Shown: one piece after another, positions 50,047-58,964 of the stretch
Position numbering within the stretch: the stretch's first letter is position 1
Layout of the letters: each line of letters begins with the position of its first letter
Assembly: GCF_040939125.1 (NCBI RefSeq)
Contig: NZ_CP162495.1
Coordinates: 1,240,001 to 1,304,000 of the forward strand
Source: Clostridium sp. BJN0013
GTDB taxonomy: Bacteria > Bacillota > Clostridia > Clostridiales > Clostridiaceae
Direction: 5' to 3'
Length of the DNA stretch: 64,000 nucleotides
Made by a program: the position numbers and the translations under genes
Notes under the pieces: generated by a model
What the model saw: only the letters and a program-made list of their open reading frames with translations
Database searches by the model: none
Told to the model about the DNA's origin: nothing

Positions 50047-50742
50047 ATGAAAACTGCAATTGTAACAGGGGCTTCTTCGGGAATAGGGTTTGAAATTTCA
50101 AAAAGGCTTCTTAAAATGGATTATAAAGTATATGGCTTTGGAAGAGATTTTTCTAAAGTAGATTTTTTTAATTCCAATTTTATTCAGGAAGTTTGCGATA
50201 TTACAGATATAAATGCACTTGTAAAAATTATAGAGAAAATTAAAAAAGAAAACCAGGTATGTTTACTGGTGAACAATGCAGGGGTGGGATATTTTGGCCC
50301 TCATGAAGAATTAAATCCTAAAAAAATACACTTGATGGTTTCAACCAATCTGGAGATACCTATGGTGCTTTGCAATGTGCTTTTAAGAGATTTAAAGAAA
50401 AACAAGGGCATGATTATAAATATATCTTCAGTTACTGCAAAATATGTAAGTACCTATGGTTGTGCTTATGCTGCTACAAAGGCAGGGTTAACCCACTTCT
50501 CAGAAAGTCTTTTTTCAGAAATCAGAAAAACCGGAGTTAAGGTACTTTCTGTTCATCCTGATATGACAAAGAGTAATTTTTATAGAAATGCAAATTTTAG
50601 TGAAGATGATAGTGACACTGATTTCTATATAGATAGTGAAGTTATAGCAGATACAGTAAGATCAATATTGATGCAAGGCTCCAATATAGCTGTAACAGAT
50701 ATTACCATAAGACCTCAAAAACATAGAATAAGAAGAAAATAA
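50047..50742 (+). CDS. Short-chain dehydrogenase/reductase
   Basis: 231 residues. NAD(P) motif TGASSGIG near the N terminus, NNAGVG, and the catalytic Ser-Tyr-Lys set (INISSVTAKY, YAATKAG). It begins 12 bp after splB, so probably co-transcribed. Substrate not predictable. Confidence 0.9.
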   Translation: MKTAIVTGASSGIGFEISKRLLKMDYKVYGFGRDFSKVDFFNSNFIQEVCDITDINALVKIIEKIKKENQVCLLVNNAGVGYFGPHEELNPKKIHLMVSTNLEIPMVLCNVLLRDLKKNKGMIINISSVTAKYVSTYGCAYAATKAGLTHFSESLFSEIRKTGVKVLSVHPDMTKSNFYRNANFSEDDSDTDFYIDSEVIADTVRSILMQGSNIAVTDITIRPQKHRIRRK

Positions 50743-50816
50743 CTTCCATAAAAATCATGAAATATTTAATTAATGGTGTATAATTTTAATTAGACACTAC
50801 TAAGGGAGGTATTTTT

Positions 50817-51806
50817 ATGAAAAGAAAAATAGGTATTATTGGAATGATGTTGATATTTGTCATTTCTGTTTTATTTGTTACTGGTTGTTCCAATGGAACT
50901 GATAGCTCTGAAGAATCCACTAAAATTAAAATAGCGGCATTAAAGGGGCCTACCGGCATGGGTATGGCAAAGCTTATGGAGAATAAAAATAGCTATGATA
51001 TTACTGTATACGATTCCCCGGATGAGATAGTATCTAAAATCGTAAATGGACAATTAGATGCTGCTGCTGTGCCTTCTAATCTGGCATCTGTATTATACAA
51101 TAAGACAAAAGGACAGATTCAATTGGTAGGTATAAATACACTGGGGATTTTATATATTGTGGAAAATGGCAGTACTGTAAAGGATATAAAGGATTTAAAA
51201 GATAAAACTATTTATTCCAGTGGAAAAGGTTCCGTCCCTGAATTTGCATTGAACTATATATTGAAAGAGAATGGATTAACTGCAGGAAAGGATGTAATAG
51301 TGGATTACAAGATGAATCACAGTGATCTGGCTGCTGCAGTGGCATCTAAAAAGGTTAACCTGGCAGTACTGCCAGAGCCTTTTGTAACCACCGCTAAAAT
51401 GAAAGACAATGAACTTCAAGTACCTATAGATTTGACAAAAGAATGGGACAAGGTATCCCAGGGAAAAGGCAAGCTTATAATGGGAACTTTGATATTTAGA
51501 AAATCTTTTATAGATAGTAGATCAAATGATGTGGATGCTTTTTTAAAGGAATATAAGGAATCTGTTGATTTTGTAAATAATAATAAAGTAGAAGCATCAA
51601 AGCTTATAGAAAAATATGGTGTAATTCCAAAGGCCAAGGTAGCAGAAGAGGCAATTCCAAAATGTAATATAGTATTTATTAGTGCTAAAGAAGGTAAGGA
51701 TGATCTTCAAAAATTTTATGAAGTGTTAAATGAAAATGATCCAAAGTCCATTGGAGGAACAATTCCAGATGAAAACTTCTATTACAGCGGAAACAAAAAT
51801 AATTAA
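50817..51806 (+). CDS. ABC transporter substrate-binding lipoprotein (NitT/TauT type)
   Basis: 329 residues with a lipobox ending at Cys24 (FVTGC). The body resembles NMT1/SsuA-type binding proteins (KIAALKGPTGMGMAKLM, DAAAVPSNLASVLYNKTKG, AVLPEPFVTTAK). Substrate may be a sulfonate, pyrimidine or similar small organic; it is not clear from the sequence. Confidence 0.85.
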   Translation: MKRKIGIIGMMLIFVISVLFVTGCSNGTDSSEESTKIKIAALKGPTGMGMAKLMENKNSYDITVYDSPDEIVSKIVNGQLDAAAVPSNLASVLYNKTKGQIQLVGINTLGILYIVENGSTVKDIKDLKDKTIYSSGKGSVPEFALNYILKENGLTAGKDVIVDYKMNHSDLAAAVASKKVNLAVLPEPFVTTAKMKDNELQVPIDLTKEWDKVSQGKGKLIMGTLIFRKSFIDSRSNDVDAFLKEYKESVDFVNNNKVEASKLIEKYGVIPKAKVAEEAIPKCNIVFISAKEGKDDLQKFYEVLNENDPKSIGGTIPDENFYYSGNKNN

Positions 51807-52512
51807 AAAAATAGGTATATTAATATTTTGGATATTAATTTGGCATGTATGTTCTGTTTTTATAAATGAGGAACTTCTCTTGCCCTCTCCCTTTCAAGTA
51901 TTAAAATCTCTTGTATTGCTTATGGGTAAATTTTATTTCTGGAAAAGTGTCTTAAGCAGCGTAATAAGGGTGATAATTGGAATTTTGCTGTCTGTGCTTA
52001 TAGGCATTGTACTTGGGTTAACAGCAGGACTTAACAAATTTGTGGAAGAACTTTTGGAACCTCTTATAGTCACTGTAAAGGCAACTCCTGTCATATCCAT
52101 AATTATTATAGCACTGGTGTGGTTTAACTCATCTAATGTAGTGATTTTTACAGCTATACTTATATGTTTTCCAATAGTATATACCAATGTGCTTCAGGGA
52201 ATAAAAAGCATAGATAAAAGTCTTATACAAATGGCAAATGTGTTTAAAGTAAAAAGAAAATATGTGCTTAAAGATATATATTTGCCCTCCATAAAAAATT
52301 ATATTGTATCAGGAATACTTATGTGTATGGGAATTGGATGGAAGGTTTCAGTGGCTTCAGAGGTGTTAAGCATTCCAAGATACTCCATAGGGTTGAATCT
52401 TTTAAGCGCCAAAACCACTTTGGAGACAGCAGAGTTATTTGCCTGGACTATTGTGGTAGTTATTTTAAGCTTTATGTTTGAGAAGGTGTTTAAATATTAT
52501 TTACAAAAGTAG
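51769..52512 (+). CDS. ABC transporter permease (NitT/TauT type)
   Basis: 247 residues from the ATG at 51769 (GGAGG 13 nt upstream), overlapping the binding-protein gene by 38 bp. About six membrane helices and a MetI-like BPD domain (LLPSPFQVLKSL, EPLIVTVKATPVISI, LPSIKNYIVSGILMCMGIGWK). Confidence 0.85.
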   Translation: MKTSITAETKIIKKIGILIFWILIWHVCSVFINEELLLPSPFQVLKSLVLLMGKFYFWKSVLSSVIRVIIGILLSVLIGIVLGLTAGLNKFVEELLEPLIVTVKATPVISIIIIALVWFNSSNVVIFTAILICFPIVYTNVLQGIKSIDKSLIQMANVFKVKRKYVLKDIYLPSIKNYIVSGILMCMGIGWKVSVASEVLSIPRYSIGLNLLSAKTTLETAELFAWTIVVVILSFMFEKVFKYYLQK

Positions 52513-52618
52513 ATCTTAAAGTAATGCACAATGCGCGGTTCACAATTATGGTACTGAAAGCTGGATCTTATGAAGATGCCTTGGGGCAAAATAATTTATG
52601 GGTAAAGGTGACAGAAAT

Positions 52619-53230
52619 ATGGTAGTGGAGCATGAACACAATTATGAGGTAATAATTAAAAATTTGAATAAATCCTATGATGGAGTTTCTATTTTTTCTG
52701 ATTTAAGTATAAACTTTATAAAAGGCAAAATTACAGCTATTCTGGGACCATCAGGCTGTGGAAAAACTACTCTCTTAAATATTATAAGCGGCATTGAAAC
52801 AAATTACAGCGGGGAAGTTATATTGAAAAATGACAGCATATCCTACGTGTTTCAGGAAGACAGACTTATTCCCCATCTCACAGTGTATGAAAATGCTGCA
52901 TTCGTACTAAAATCCACTATGAATAAAATGGAAGTTGACATATCTGTAAATAAATTTTTAGATATGGTGGAACTATTGGAGTATAAAGATAAGCTTCCAG
53001 GTAAACTAAGTGGAGGAATGAAGAGAAGAGTTGCACTGGCAAGGGCTGTTGCTTATAAAAGCAGCTTGATTTTAATGGATGAGCCTTTTAAGGGCATGGA
53101 TGACAGATTGAAAAGCAGCATAATAAAAAAATTTTTAATTCACCAGAGGGAAACAGGTAGAACTGTTATATTGGTAACCCATGACAAGATTGAGGCTGAA
53201 ACTATGGGTGATGAGGTTTATTTTCTGTAA
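52619..53230 (+). CDS. ABC transporter ATP-binding protein (NitT/TauT type)
   Basis: 203 residues from the ATG at 52619 (AAAGGTGAC upstream). Walker A GPSGCGKTT, Q-loop FQEDRLIPH, signature LSGGMKRRVALARA, Walker B LILMDEPFKGMD and H-loop VTHD are intact. It is slightly short at the C terminus for the family. Forms a transporter with the two preceding genes. Confidence 0.88.
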   Translation: MVVEHEHNYEVIIKNLNKSYDGVSIFSDLSINFIKGKITAILGPSGCGKTTLLNIISGIETNYSGEVILKNDSISYVFQEDRLIPHLTVYENAAFVLKSTMNKMEVDISVNKFLDMVELLEYKDKLPGKLSGGMKRRVALARAVAYKSSLILMDEPFKGMDDRLKSSIIKKFLIHQRETGRTVILVTHDKIEAETMGDEVYFL

Positions 53231-53258
53231 TTAAAGGAAAGATATTGGTTTTAATGAA

Positions 53259-53344
53259 GTCATTCAGAGGTTCAGATGGAGTTTGATATGGAGAAATGTT
53301 TATTTCCAGCTGAACCTTAGACAACTTATCCACGCGTGTTATTC
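53259..53344 (+). repeat. Dispersed repeat, copy 8 (5' half)
   Basis: GAGGTTCAGATGGAG ... CTGAACCTTAG hairpin with the ACAACTTATCCACGCGTG continuation; the 3' end is missing. Confidence 0.65.
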
Positions 53345-53492
53345 ATGAATGTATTTGCTCCAAAATCAATAAGATTTTAGAACAGGTATATATACGTGAA
53401 TAAATGTTAAAAAGTTATTAAAATTTAGTATAACAACAGAATACGACAGTATTTTTAAAAATAATATGATATTTTAAATATAAAATTATATA

Positions 53493-53600
53493 ATGGGAAA
53501 CAATGAGACATGCTCTATAGTTAGGGCACCTGGATCATGATGAGTTAATGGTGCAACCGACCCAATCTACAATGAAGATTGGTTTTTTTGCGTTAAATTC
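53493..53600 (+). ncRNA. Candidate structured leader RNA ending in a terminator
   Basis: After TATAAT-like sequence comes about 70 nt with possible helices TGCTCT/AGGGCA (loop ATAGTT) and GCACC/GGTGC, then CCAATCT/AGATTGG with a run of seven Ts. Terminator readout in front of a small gene is riboswitch-like, but the core matches no class that I can name. Confidence 0.45.
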
Positions 53601-53721
53601 TATACAAAGTTAACCCATATATGTAATTAGTCTATATTTAAAATGAAAATACATTAGTAGAAAAAAGTAAAATTTGAGAAATGAGGAGAATAGTAAAGAA
53701 AATACTTAGGAGGCATGTTAA

Positions 53722-53907
53722 ATGTATTGGGAGGTTATAAAAAGACAAACTAAAACTAGAATGTACATTGATACAATAAAAACATTTAAATTTGATGAAG
53801 AAACTAAGGACGCGATGTACAATCAAGCGTTAAACTATGCTAAATGGAGAAATAAACTAGGTATTACAAAAAAATATTATTATGAAATCGAATTTGACTG
53901 GAAATAA
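53722..53907 (+). CDS. Small protein of unknown function, 61 aa
   Basis: ATG at 53722 with TAGGAGG 8 nt upstream, downstream of the leader RNA candidate. Charged, rich in Tyr and Lys (MYWEVIKRQTKTRMY..., KKYYYEIEFDWK). No membrane segment or Cys. It ends 13 bp before the left 20-bp island repeat. I do not recognise it. Confidence 0.6.
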   Translation: MYWEVIKRQTKTRMYIDTIKTFKFDEETKDAMYNQALNYAKWRNKLGITKKYYYEIEFDWK

Positions 53908-53920
53908 TTTTATCAATTGC

Positions 53921-53940
53921 AAGTAACCCTAGCTGATTGT
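53921..53940 (+). repeat. Left 20-bp direct repeat of the toxin island
   Basis: AAGTAACCCTAGCTGATTGT, identical to 59169-59188. The two copies bracket the T7SS toxin/immunity genes. Confidence 0.8.
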
Positions 53941-54033
53941 CAGGGGCTACGCGTATATTATGTTGCAAAAGTATGTAATTTTATTGTATTATATAATTAT
54001 TAAAAATTACATAATATTGGGTTGATAGGAATA

Positions 54034-54369
54034 ATGGGTGAGAAAGAGTATTATAAAACAAAAATGGTTGAATACGAAAAAGCTAGAGACAGATTAGCAT
54101 CATATAAGGAAGAGCTTGATAGATATTTAGACAGCTGTAGGACAGGTTTTAAAGACTTTAACACTGTATATGAAGCAAGCTATAATCTTCAAGGGGAAGT
54201 TATGGATAATTTTAATTATAAATCAGAGGATTTTAGCAAGGAAGTTAATCAACTATTTGGTAAAATTGAAGATGATATAAGTATTATTGATAACCAAAGA
54301 GCTAAAGCTAATGAATTATATAACAAGTATAGACGATTATATGAAGAAGCATGTGAATGTGATAATTAG
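54034..54369 (+). CDS. YwqH-like (DUF5082-type) T7SS toxin-associated protein
   Basis: 111 residues from the ATG at 54034. Almost wholly alpha-helical with heptads and no hydrophobic core typical of membrane proteins. Size, first position in an LXG operon and helical content match the LXG-associated helper proteins (YwqH/Lap type) that complex with the toxin N terminus for export. Confidence 0.6.
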   Translation: MGEKEYYKTKMVEYEKARDRLASYKEELDRYLDSCRTGFKDFNTVYEASYNLQGEVMDNFNYKSEDFSKEVNQLFGKIEDDISIIDNQRAKANELYNKYRRLYEEACECDN

Positions 54370-54400
54370 AAAAATAATTATTTTAGTTAGGAGATAAAAG

Positions 54401-54691
54401 ATGCTTTATAGATTAGATAATAGTATACATGATGACATAGGAAATTTTATGAATGGTAATAAAACTTTACAAGAGTCTTTAGATACAGTTAATGAGGTAT
54501 TATCAATTTTAAATACAGATGTATGGAAAGGGAATAGTAAAGAATCAGCAATAGATTTGATGACAATATTAAAAAAATATCACGAAATGCTTCTAAGTGT
54601 AGCCAAAGATAATGTAGACATAATGGTTAAGTTAGAAACTAAAGCTGAAGAATATATGCACAGCGGTAAAATGCCATCTTTATGGAAGTAG
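54401..54691 (+). CDS. WXG100-like / YwqI-like T7SS helper
   Basis: 96 residues, helix-turn-helix hairpin with VWKGNSKESA at its turn, resembling the WxG of ESAT-6-type proteins. TAGGAGAT precedes the ATG. Probably exported with, or required for export of, the downstream toxin. Confidence 0.62.
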   Translation: MLYRLDNSIHDDIGNFMNGNKTLQESLDTVNEVLSILNTDVWKGNSKESAIDLMTILKKYHEMLLSVAKDNVDIMVKLETKAEEYMHSGKMPSLWK

Positions 54692-54706
54692 TATGGAGGA
54701 ATGAAA

Positions 54707-55336
54707 ATGATTAGTGCAAGTGAATTATACTATCTAAATAGGGCACTAGATGGAACACCGATTTTGGGTATAAATCCCGTTGAAACTTTGATTAGTAATG
54801 ATAAAGGTGAAAATTCACCAAAAAAATCATTAATTAAGAAAAAGATACTACAAAGTAATAATGGATTAAATGAAAAATCGTTTAGAATTATTAGTAACTT
54901 AGAAAAATATAAAAAGGCAAAAAAACACGTATGGATTAATGATTTATTAATATCACTAGATAAGACTGATTTTTTAGTATTTTTAAAGAACAGAGAAAAA
55001 GGACAATTTATTATTGAGAGAACAAGCAAATCTCTTATGCTGTATGAGATAATAAAAAATTATCAATTTTTATGGAATAATACAAAGGTAGAGGATAGCG
55101 AAAAAGAAATAATAGAACCTAATAATTTTATATTAAATGAAATACAAGATAAAAAAGAAAATCAGATCTTATGCATACAAAAAGAAGAAAATAAAAATTT
55201 TAGAGTATGCACTATTTATTATCAAAAAGATTGTGTATATAAATATAATTTATTAAATAAACAGTTAATCAAAGTAAATCCTAGAGATATAAGGCTAGAA
55301 CTTGCAAATATATTTGAACTTGAGGTGAATAAATAA
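54707..55336 (+). CDS. T7SS-locus protein, DUF5081-like
   Basis: 209 residues from the ATG at 54707 (GGAGGA at 54695-54700; an ATG at 54701 is too close). Mixed alpha/beta, cytosolic, no recognisable catalytic motif. Proteins of this kind (DUF5081) sit in LXG loci and may act as export chaperones in the manner of EspG. Assignment rests on context and size. Confidence 0.5.
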   Translation: MISASELYYLNRALDGTPILGINPVETLISNDKGENSPKKSLIKKKILQSNNGLNEKSFRIISNLEKYKKAKKHVWINDLLISLDKTDFLVFLKNREKGQFIIERTSKSLMLYEIIKNYQFLWNNTKVEDSEKEIIEPNNFILNEIQDKKENQILCIQKEENKNFRVCTIYYQKDCVYKYNLLNKQLIKVNPRDIRLELANIFELEVNK

Positions 55337-55636
55337 ATGGATGATACCATAAAGGTAAGTGGTGAATTAAAAAATATTGCAAACAAAATAGGTAAAGCAT
55401 CAGAGTTAGTAAGTGATGCATCCAAAATGTATCAACAAACATTTGAAAGTTTTATAGGAATGTATTTAGGAAAAGCTGGGAATGATGAGAAAGTACTGTC
55501 AGATAATTTTGTTAAAGATTTAAATACATTAAGTTATTTTTATGGACAAGCAGAGTATTATGTAAATTATTGTTTAGAAAATTTAAGTAAGCAGGATGAA
55601 GAAGAAGCAGAAAGTTATGATGCAAATATGGTGTAG
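55337..55636 (+). CDS. WXG100-superfamily-like small helical protein
   Basis: 99 residues, starting directly after the previous stop codon. Two amphipathic helices joined by YLGKAGND in place of a WxG turn, and a YYVNYCLE-containing tail. Likely a second LXG partner. Confidence 0.55.
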   Translation: MDDTIKVSGELKNIANKIGKASELVSDASKMYQQTFESFIGMYLGKAGNDEKVLSDNFVKDLNTLSYFYGQAEYYVNYCLENLSKQDEEEAESYDANMV

Positions 55637-55694
55637 CGTAGCAAATTGGTAATATGTCAAGAGCAAAATGAAAAGGATATGAGGAGAATGAAAA

Positions 55695-57218
55695 ATGAGA
55701 AAGTATATTTTAGATTCAGATCTTTTATCTAAGAAAACTACTGCTGCGTACTCCATGCTAAATGATATGCTTCCAGTCCTGGATAAGATAGAGGAAACTA
55801 GCAAGGAAGCATTTGAAGAGATAAACGCTCATGATGAATTAGGGAATGTAGATTATACATCAATAAAGAATAATATGGAACATATTGAAGAATACATGGA
55901 TAAATATAAGGTTTTCGGAGCAGTATCTAGTGGTGCTGGACAAAATAGTAGTAGTGGATATAATTATAATATGAGTACTGTAAGTTATAGCAGCAATGAT
56001 GGATTTATAGGGGAGTATCAAAGAGAAGTAGATGATGTATTCTATAATGATCTGGTTAAAATAATAAAAAAGCTAAGAGATTCGAAGCTGCAAGATATAA
56101 GAATAGATAACAATGTAGGAATACAAGGAGAAAGACCTGCATCGATATTTGATATGAATACAAAAGTATCAGATGGAATTAACAAGGATAAAATAGGCTT
56201 GGAAGACCTACTTGGCTTTGGAAGAATATCAATGGCTATGCATCAAGAGTATGAACAGATAAAATCTCAAATAGATGCCTATAATGCAAGTTTGCCAAAA
56301 TATAGTTCAGAAAATGCTTCAAAATTCCTGCCAGATTTTATTAGTAAGCTTATATTTGATTCGGAAATAGATAAGGAAAAAATAAATAGTTGTGATGATT
56401 ACATAAAAAAAATGGTAACTTCATCAGACTTTGATTACGAAACGAATGGTGAAAGAACAGCATCTATTGCAGCAGATTTCATACCAGTATTTGGTGAACT
56501 TAAAATGTTAGGTGAAATAGTTGAAGGAAAGGATTTAGTATCAGGAAAGCACTATAGTACAGGAGAACAGTTGTTTGGACTAGGCACGCTGGGTGCAGGA
56601 AGTCTACTAGGAAAGATATACAAGGGAATAAAAGCAGGAATGTCACCAGAAGTAGAAGAGGCAGCAGGCAAATTAAGTAACGGAACTGTATTTGCAATGA
56701 ATGGTGCTGGTGGAGCTAGTGGAATTGAAAAACTGACTAAGAATATAACTAAAAAGATTGTTGGTAAGGGAGAAGAGGCATCTGAGGGGGTAACACAAGC
56801 TGAGGCAGAAGTTGCTATTACATCTGAGGCTAGGAGTGCAGAACAGTATCATACATTCCACCAATTTGAGTTAAAAAGTGATTTTTACTATGCTAGTGAC
56901 TCAGTTCAATTCAGACAAGCTAACAAGTCACTTATAGAAAGGCTTAATAGTGATGCTAGTTTTAGAAAAGATATGTTTAGGAGAAATCCAGAGTTAAAAA
57001 CATGGTTGGATAATAACCCTAATTTATCTAACAGTCCAACAGGGTTCACTTGGCATCACTCCGAGGAAACTGGTATTTTGAAATTAGTTGATAGAACTGA
57101 CCATAGTACCAATTTCGGAATATATCATCCGACTGGAAATGGAGGAAGAGATATATGGGGAGGAGGAAAGCTTGGGAGAACAGGTAAGTTGGATATGTAC
57201 GGAAATATTAAAAAGTAA
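55695..57218 (+). CDS. LXG-type T7SS polymorphic toxin with WHH (HNH/EndoVII) nuclease tip
   Basis: 507 residues. Residues 1-~95 are helical (probable LXG-type export region), followed by a Ser/Gly/Tyr/Asn linker near 100-115, a helical middle, and a pre-toxin segment about 255-320 (SIAADFIPVFGELKMLGEIV, FGLGTLGAGSLLGKIYKG). The C terminus carries FTWHHSEETGILKLVDRTDHS near 450, the WHH nuclease signature, ending GRDIWGGGKLGR. Strong GGAG site. The toxin is expected to cut DNA or RNA in rival cells and to be neutralised by the next gene. Confidence 0.8.
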   Translation: MRKYILDSDLLSKKTTAAYSMLNDMLPVLDKIEETSKEAFEEINAHDELGNVDYTSIKNNMEHIEEYMDKYKVFGAVSSGAGQNSSSGYNYNMSTVSYSSNDGFIGEYQREVDDVFYNDLVKIIKKLRDSKLQDIRIDNNVGIQGERPASIFDMNTKVSDGINKDKIGLEDLLGFGRISMAMHQEYEQIKSQIDAYNASLPKYSSENASKFLPDFISKLIFDSEIDKEKINSCDDYIKKMVTSSDFDYETNGERTASIAADFIPVFGELKMLGEIVEGKDLVSGKHYSTGEQLFGLGTLGAGSLLGKIYKGIKAGMSPEVEEAAGKLSNGTVFAMNGAGGASGIEKLTKNITKKIVGKGEEASEGVTQAEAEVAITSEARSAEQYHTFHQFELKSDFYYASDSVQFRQANKSLIERLNSDASFRKDMFRRNPELKTWLDNNPNLSNSPTGFTWHHSEETGILKLVDRTDHSTNFGIYHPTGNGGRDIWGGGKLGRTGKLDMYGNIKK

Positions 57219-57233
57219 GAAAGGTGAAGAGAA

Positions 57234-57596
57234 ATGTTAACAAAGAATAAAGAATACAAGTTTTATGAAATAATCAATGAATTAAGAACTATTTACCTGC
57301 AAGAGGGAGCTAAAAAGCTGTATCAGGATAACAATTGGTGTGTATATTCACAGGTAGATAATGTAGAGTTAGATTCAGAATGTTATATAGATGAGTATCC
57401 AGAAATTGATGATACAAGTTATGAAGAAAAATTACCTAACTTTATTGAAGAAAAGGAGTTACAACTTGTTTTTAGAGATGAATTATTGCAAGATGTTGTG
57501 GTTTCAGCATTGAATAGAAAAGAAAATGCATCAAATGATGAATTACTTAAAGCCATTCATTATTATAACGAGAATGATACATTTTTAGAGCTGTAA
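57234..57596 (+). CDS. Probable immunity protein for the WHH toxin
   Basis: 120 residues, acidic, 15 bp after the toxin gene with AGGTGAAGAG upstream. No catalytic motif. Position and acidity fit an immunity protein against a basic nuclease domain. Family not certain. Confidence 0.65.
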   Translation: MLTKNKEYKFYEIINELRTIYLQEGAKKLYQDNNWCVYSQVDNVELDSECYIDEYPEIDDTSYEEKLPNFIEEKELQLVFRDELLQDVVVSALNRKENASNDELLKAIHYYNENDTFLEL

Positions 57597-57709
57597 AAAT
57601 AACTATAGTACCAAGTAGTATCTCGCTTCATAATTTACATCAAGCTAGCTTCATAATAATTAATGGCGTAGAGATAATACAAAAATCAATAAATTACAGA
57701 AAAGATAAT

Positions 57710-57736
57710 ACTGCATAATTGTAATAATGCAGTGAG
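57710..57736 (+). repeat. 27-nt palindrome-containing repeat, left copy
   Basis: ACTGCATAATT-GT-AATAATGCAGTGAG; 25 of 27 identical to 58894-58920. Contains CTGCAT/ATGCAG arms. The two copies flank the orphan toxin tip and its immunity gene. Confidence 0.6.
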
Positions 57737-57746
57737 AGAAGACAAA

Positions 57747-57788
57747 ATGAACTAGCTGAAAAACAAGTAGGCTAGTTCATTACTTTTT
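57747..57788 (+). terminator. Terminator after the immunity gene
   Basis: ATGAACTAGC / GCTAGTTCAT stem followed by TACTTTTT. Confidence 0.82.
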
Positions 57789-57848
57789 ATAGTGATAAAA
57801 TAGTAGTACATGTTGAAAACGCTAAAGTCGCTCACTAAAGAATAATAA

Positions 57849-58247
57849 GACAGACTCTGCCCCAAGAGGGCGACTAAAGCTGAGGTTAAACCATTTGATA
57901 TAGTTGAATATGGAAATAAAACTTCTGGAATAGAAAATCATCATGGTGTATTAGATGTATGGGCAAAAAATAATATACCTGGATATGTTGAAAGAGCAAG
58001 TGATTCAACTTCAATGGCATTAACAGCAGGTAAAGAAGGGCAACATGCTGCAACAAAATCAGTATATAGAGACTGGTTGTTTGAAAGAACAGGCAAAAAA
58101 GTTGGTGGAAAAGTCAACTGGAGTGAGGTTTCTCCTCAGGAGATACAAGGTCTAAGCGAAAGAATGTTTGATGCAGCAAAAGTTCCTCAGGAGGCAAGAG
58201 TAGAGTATTATAGAGAGTTTAACAGATATATCTATAATCTTAAATAA
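57849..58247 (+). pseudogene. Orphan polymorphic-toxin C-terminal module (HNH-type)
   Basis: The frame is open from 57849 (after two stops) to the TAA at 58247, but the only ATG in it is at 58014, in the middle of the domain. The encoded 132 residues include GIENHHGVLDVWAKNN, QHAATKSVYRDWLFERTGKK and SERMFDAAKVP, the pattern of a nuclease-type toxin tip with an HH motif. No LXG region precedes it. Such silent tips next to immunity genes are known in polymorphic toxin loci and may recombine onto the main toxin. Confidence 0.62.
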
Positions 58248-58266
58248 CTTAAGGAGTTGATTAGAT

Positions 58267-58764
58267 ATGGACATTAAAGAACTAGTAGAGAAAATAAAAA
58301 AACTACCTAATTGTATAGTATACCCATCAAAAGGATTACCAAATGTTGAATCAAAACACCATTTGCCTGATGATGTGAAGGAGTTTTATGAACTTTGTGG
58401 TGGAATTACATTGTTCGAAAATCAAAACTATATCGCTAATATAGTATCTCCAGATGAATTCATTCTAGCAAACCCGGTAATTGTAGGAGAACTTTGTGAA
58501 GAGGATATTACATCAGAATGGTATATAATTGCTAATGATGGAAATGGTGACTATATGACAATAGATATGAATCCTGAAAGAATTGGAAAATGCTATGATA
58601 GCTACTGGGACAGACATGGGGTAGTTGGAGAATGTGCAGTTATTGCATTATCGTTTACTGATTTGGTTGAAAGATTAGTTGAAAACAATGGTGAAAGATG
58701 GTATTGGTTAAGAGAGGATTTTGCTTCAATGGGTGATGCTTATGATGGTATCGAAACGGAATAA
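58267..58764 (+). CDS. SUKH (SMI1/KNR4) family immunity protein
   Basis: 165 residues, AAGGAG upstream. The SUKH fold marks are visible: LPDDVKEFYELCGGITLF, IIANDGNGDYMTIDM, CYDSYWDRHG and ALSFTDLVERLVEN. SUKH proteins bind and neutralise diverse nuclease toxins. It follows the orphan toxin tip by 19 bp and is probably its cognate immunity. Confidence 0.85.
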   Translation: MDIKELVEKIKKLPNCIVYPSKGLPNVESKHHLPDDVKEFYELCGGITLFENQNYIANIVSPDEFILANPVIVGELCEEDITSEWYIIANDGNGDYMTIDMNPERIGKCYDSYWDRHGVVGECAVIALSFTDLVERLVENNGERWYWLREDFASMGDAYDGIETE

Positions 58765-58893
58765 AATATTAAAAAAATCCTGTTACTCAATGCAATATTA
58801 TACCAAAGGTAACTGCAAAAAATATGAATATGAATCTCAAATATATATTTCATAATTCTTATAAAAAGGAAGAAATATTTAAAATTAAATTAG

Positions 58894-58920
58894 ACTGCAT
58901 AATTTCAATAATGCAGTGAG
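58894..58920 (+). repeat. 27-nt palindrome-containing repeat, right copy
   Basis: ACTGCATAATT-TC-AATAATGCAGTGAG, partner of 57710-57736. Confidence 0.6.
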
Positions 58921-58964
58921 TTGTAACTAAAATAAAAACTAAATATATATTATAACAATGATAA

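Noticed and set aside
58014-58247. A separate 77-residue gene starting at the ATG at 58014.
   Set aside because: The ATG lies inside a longer start-less domain and has no ribosome site; it is better read as part of the orphan toxin tip.
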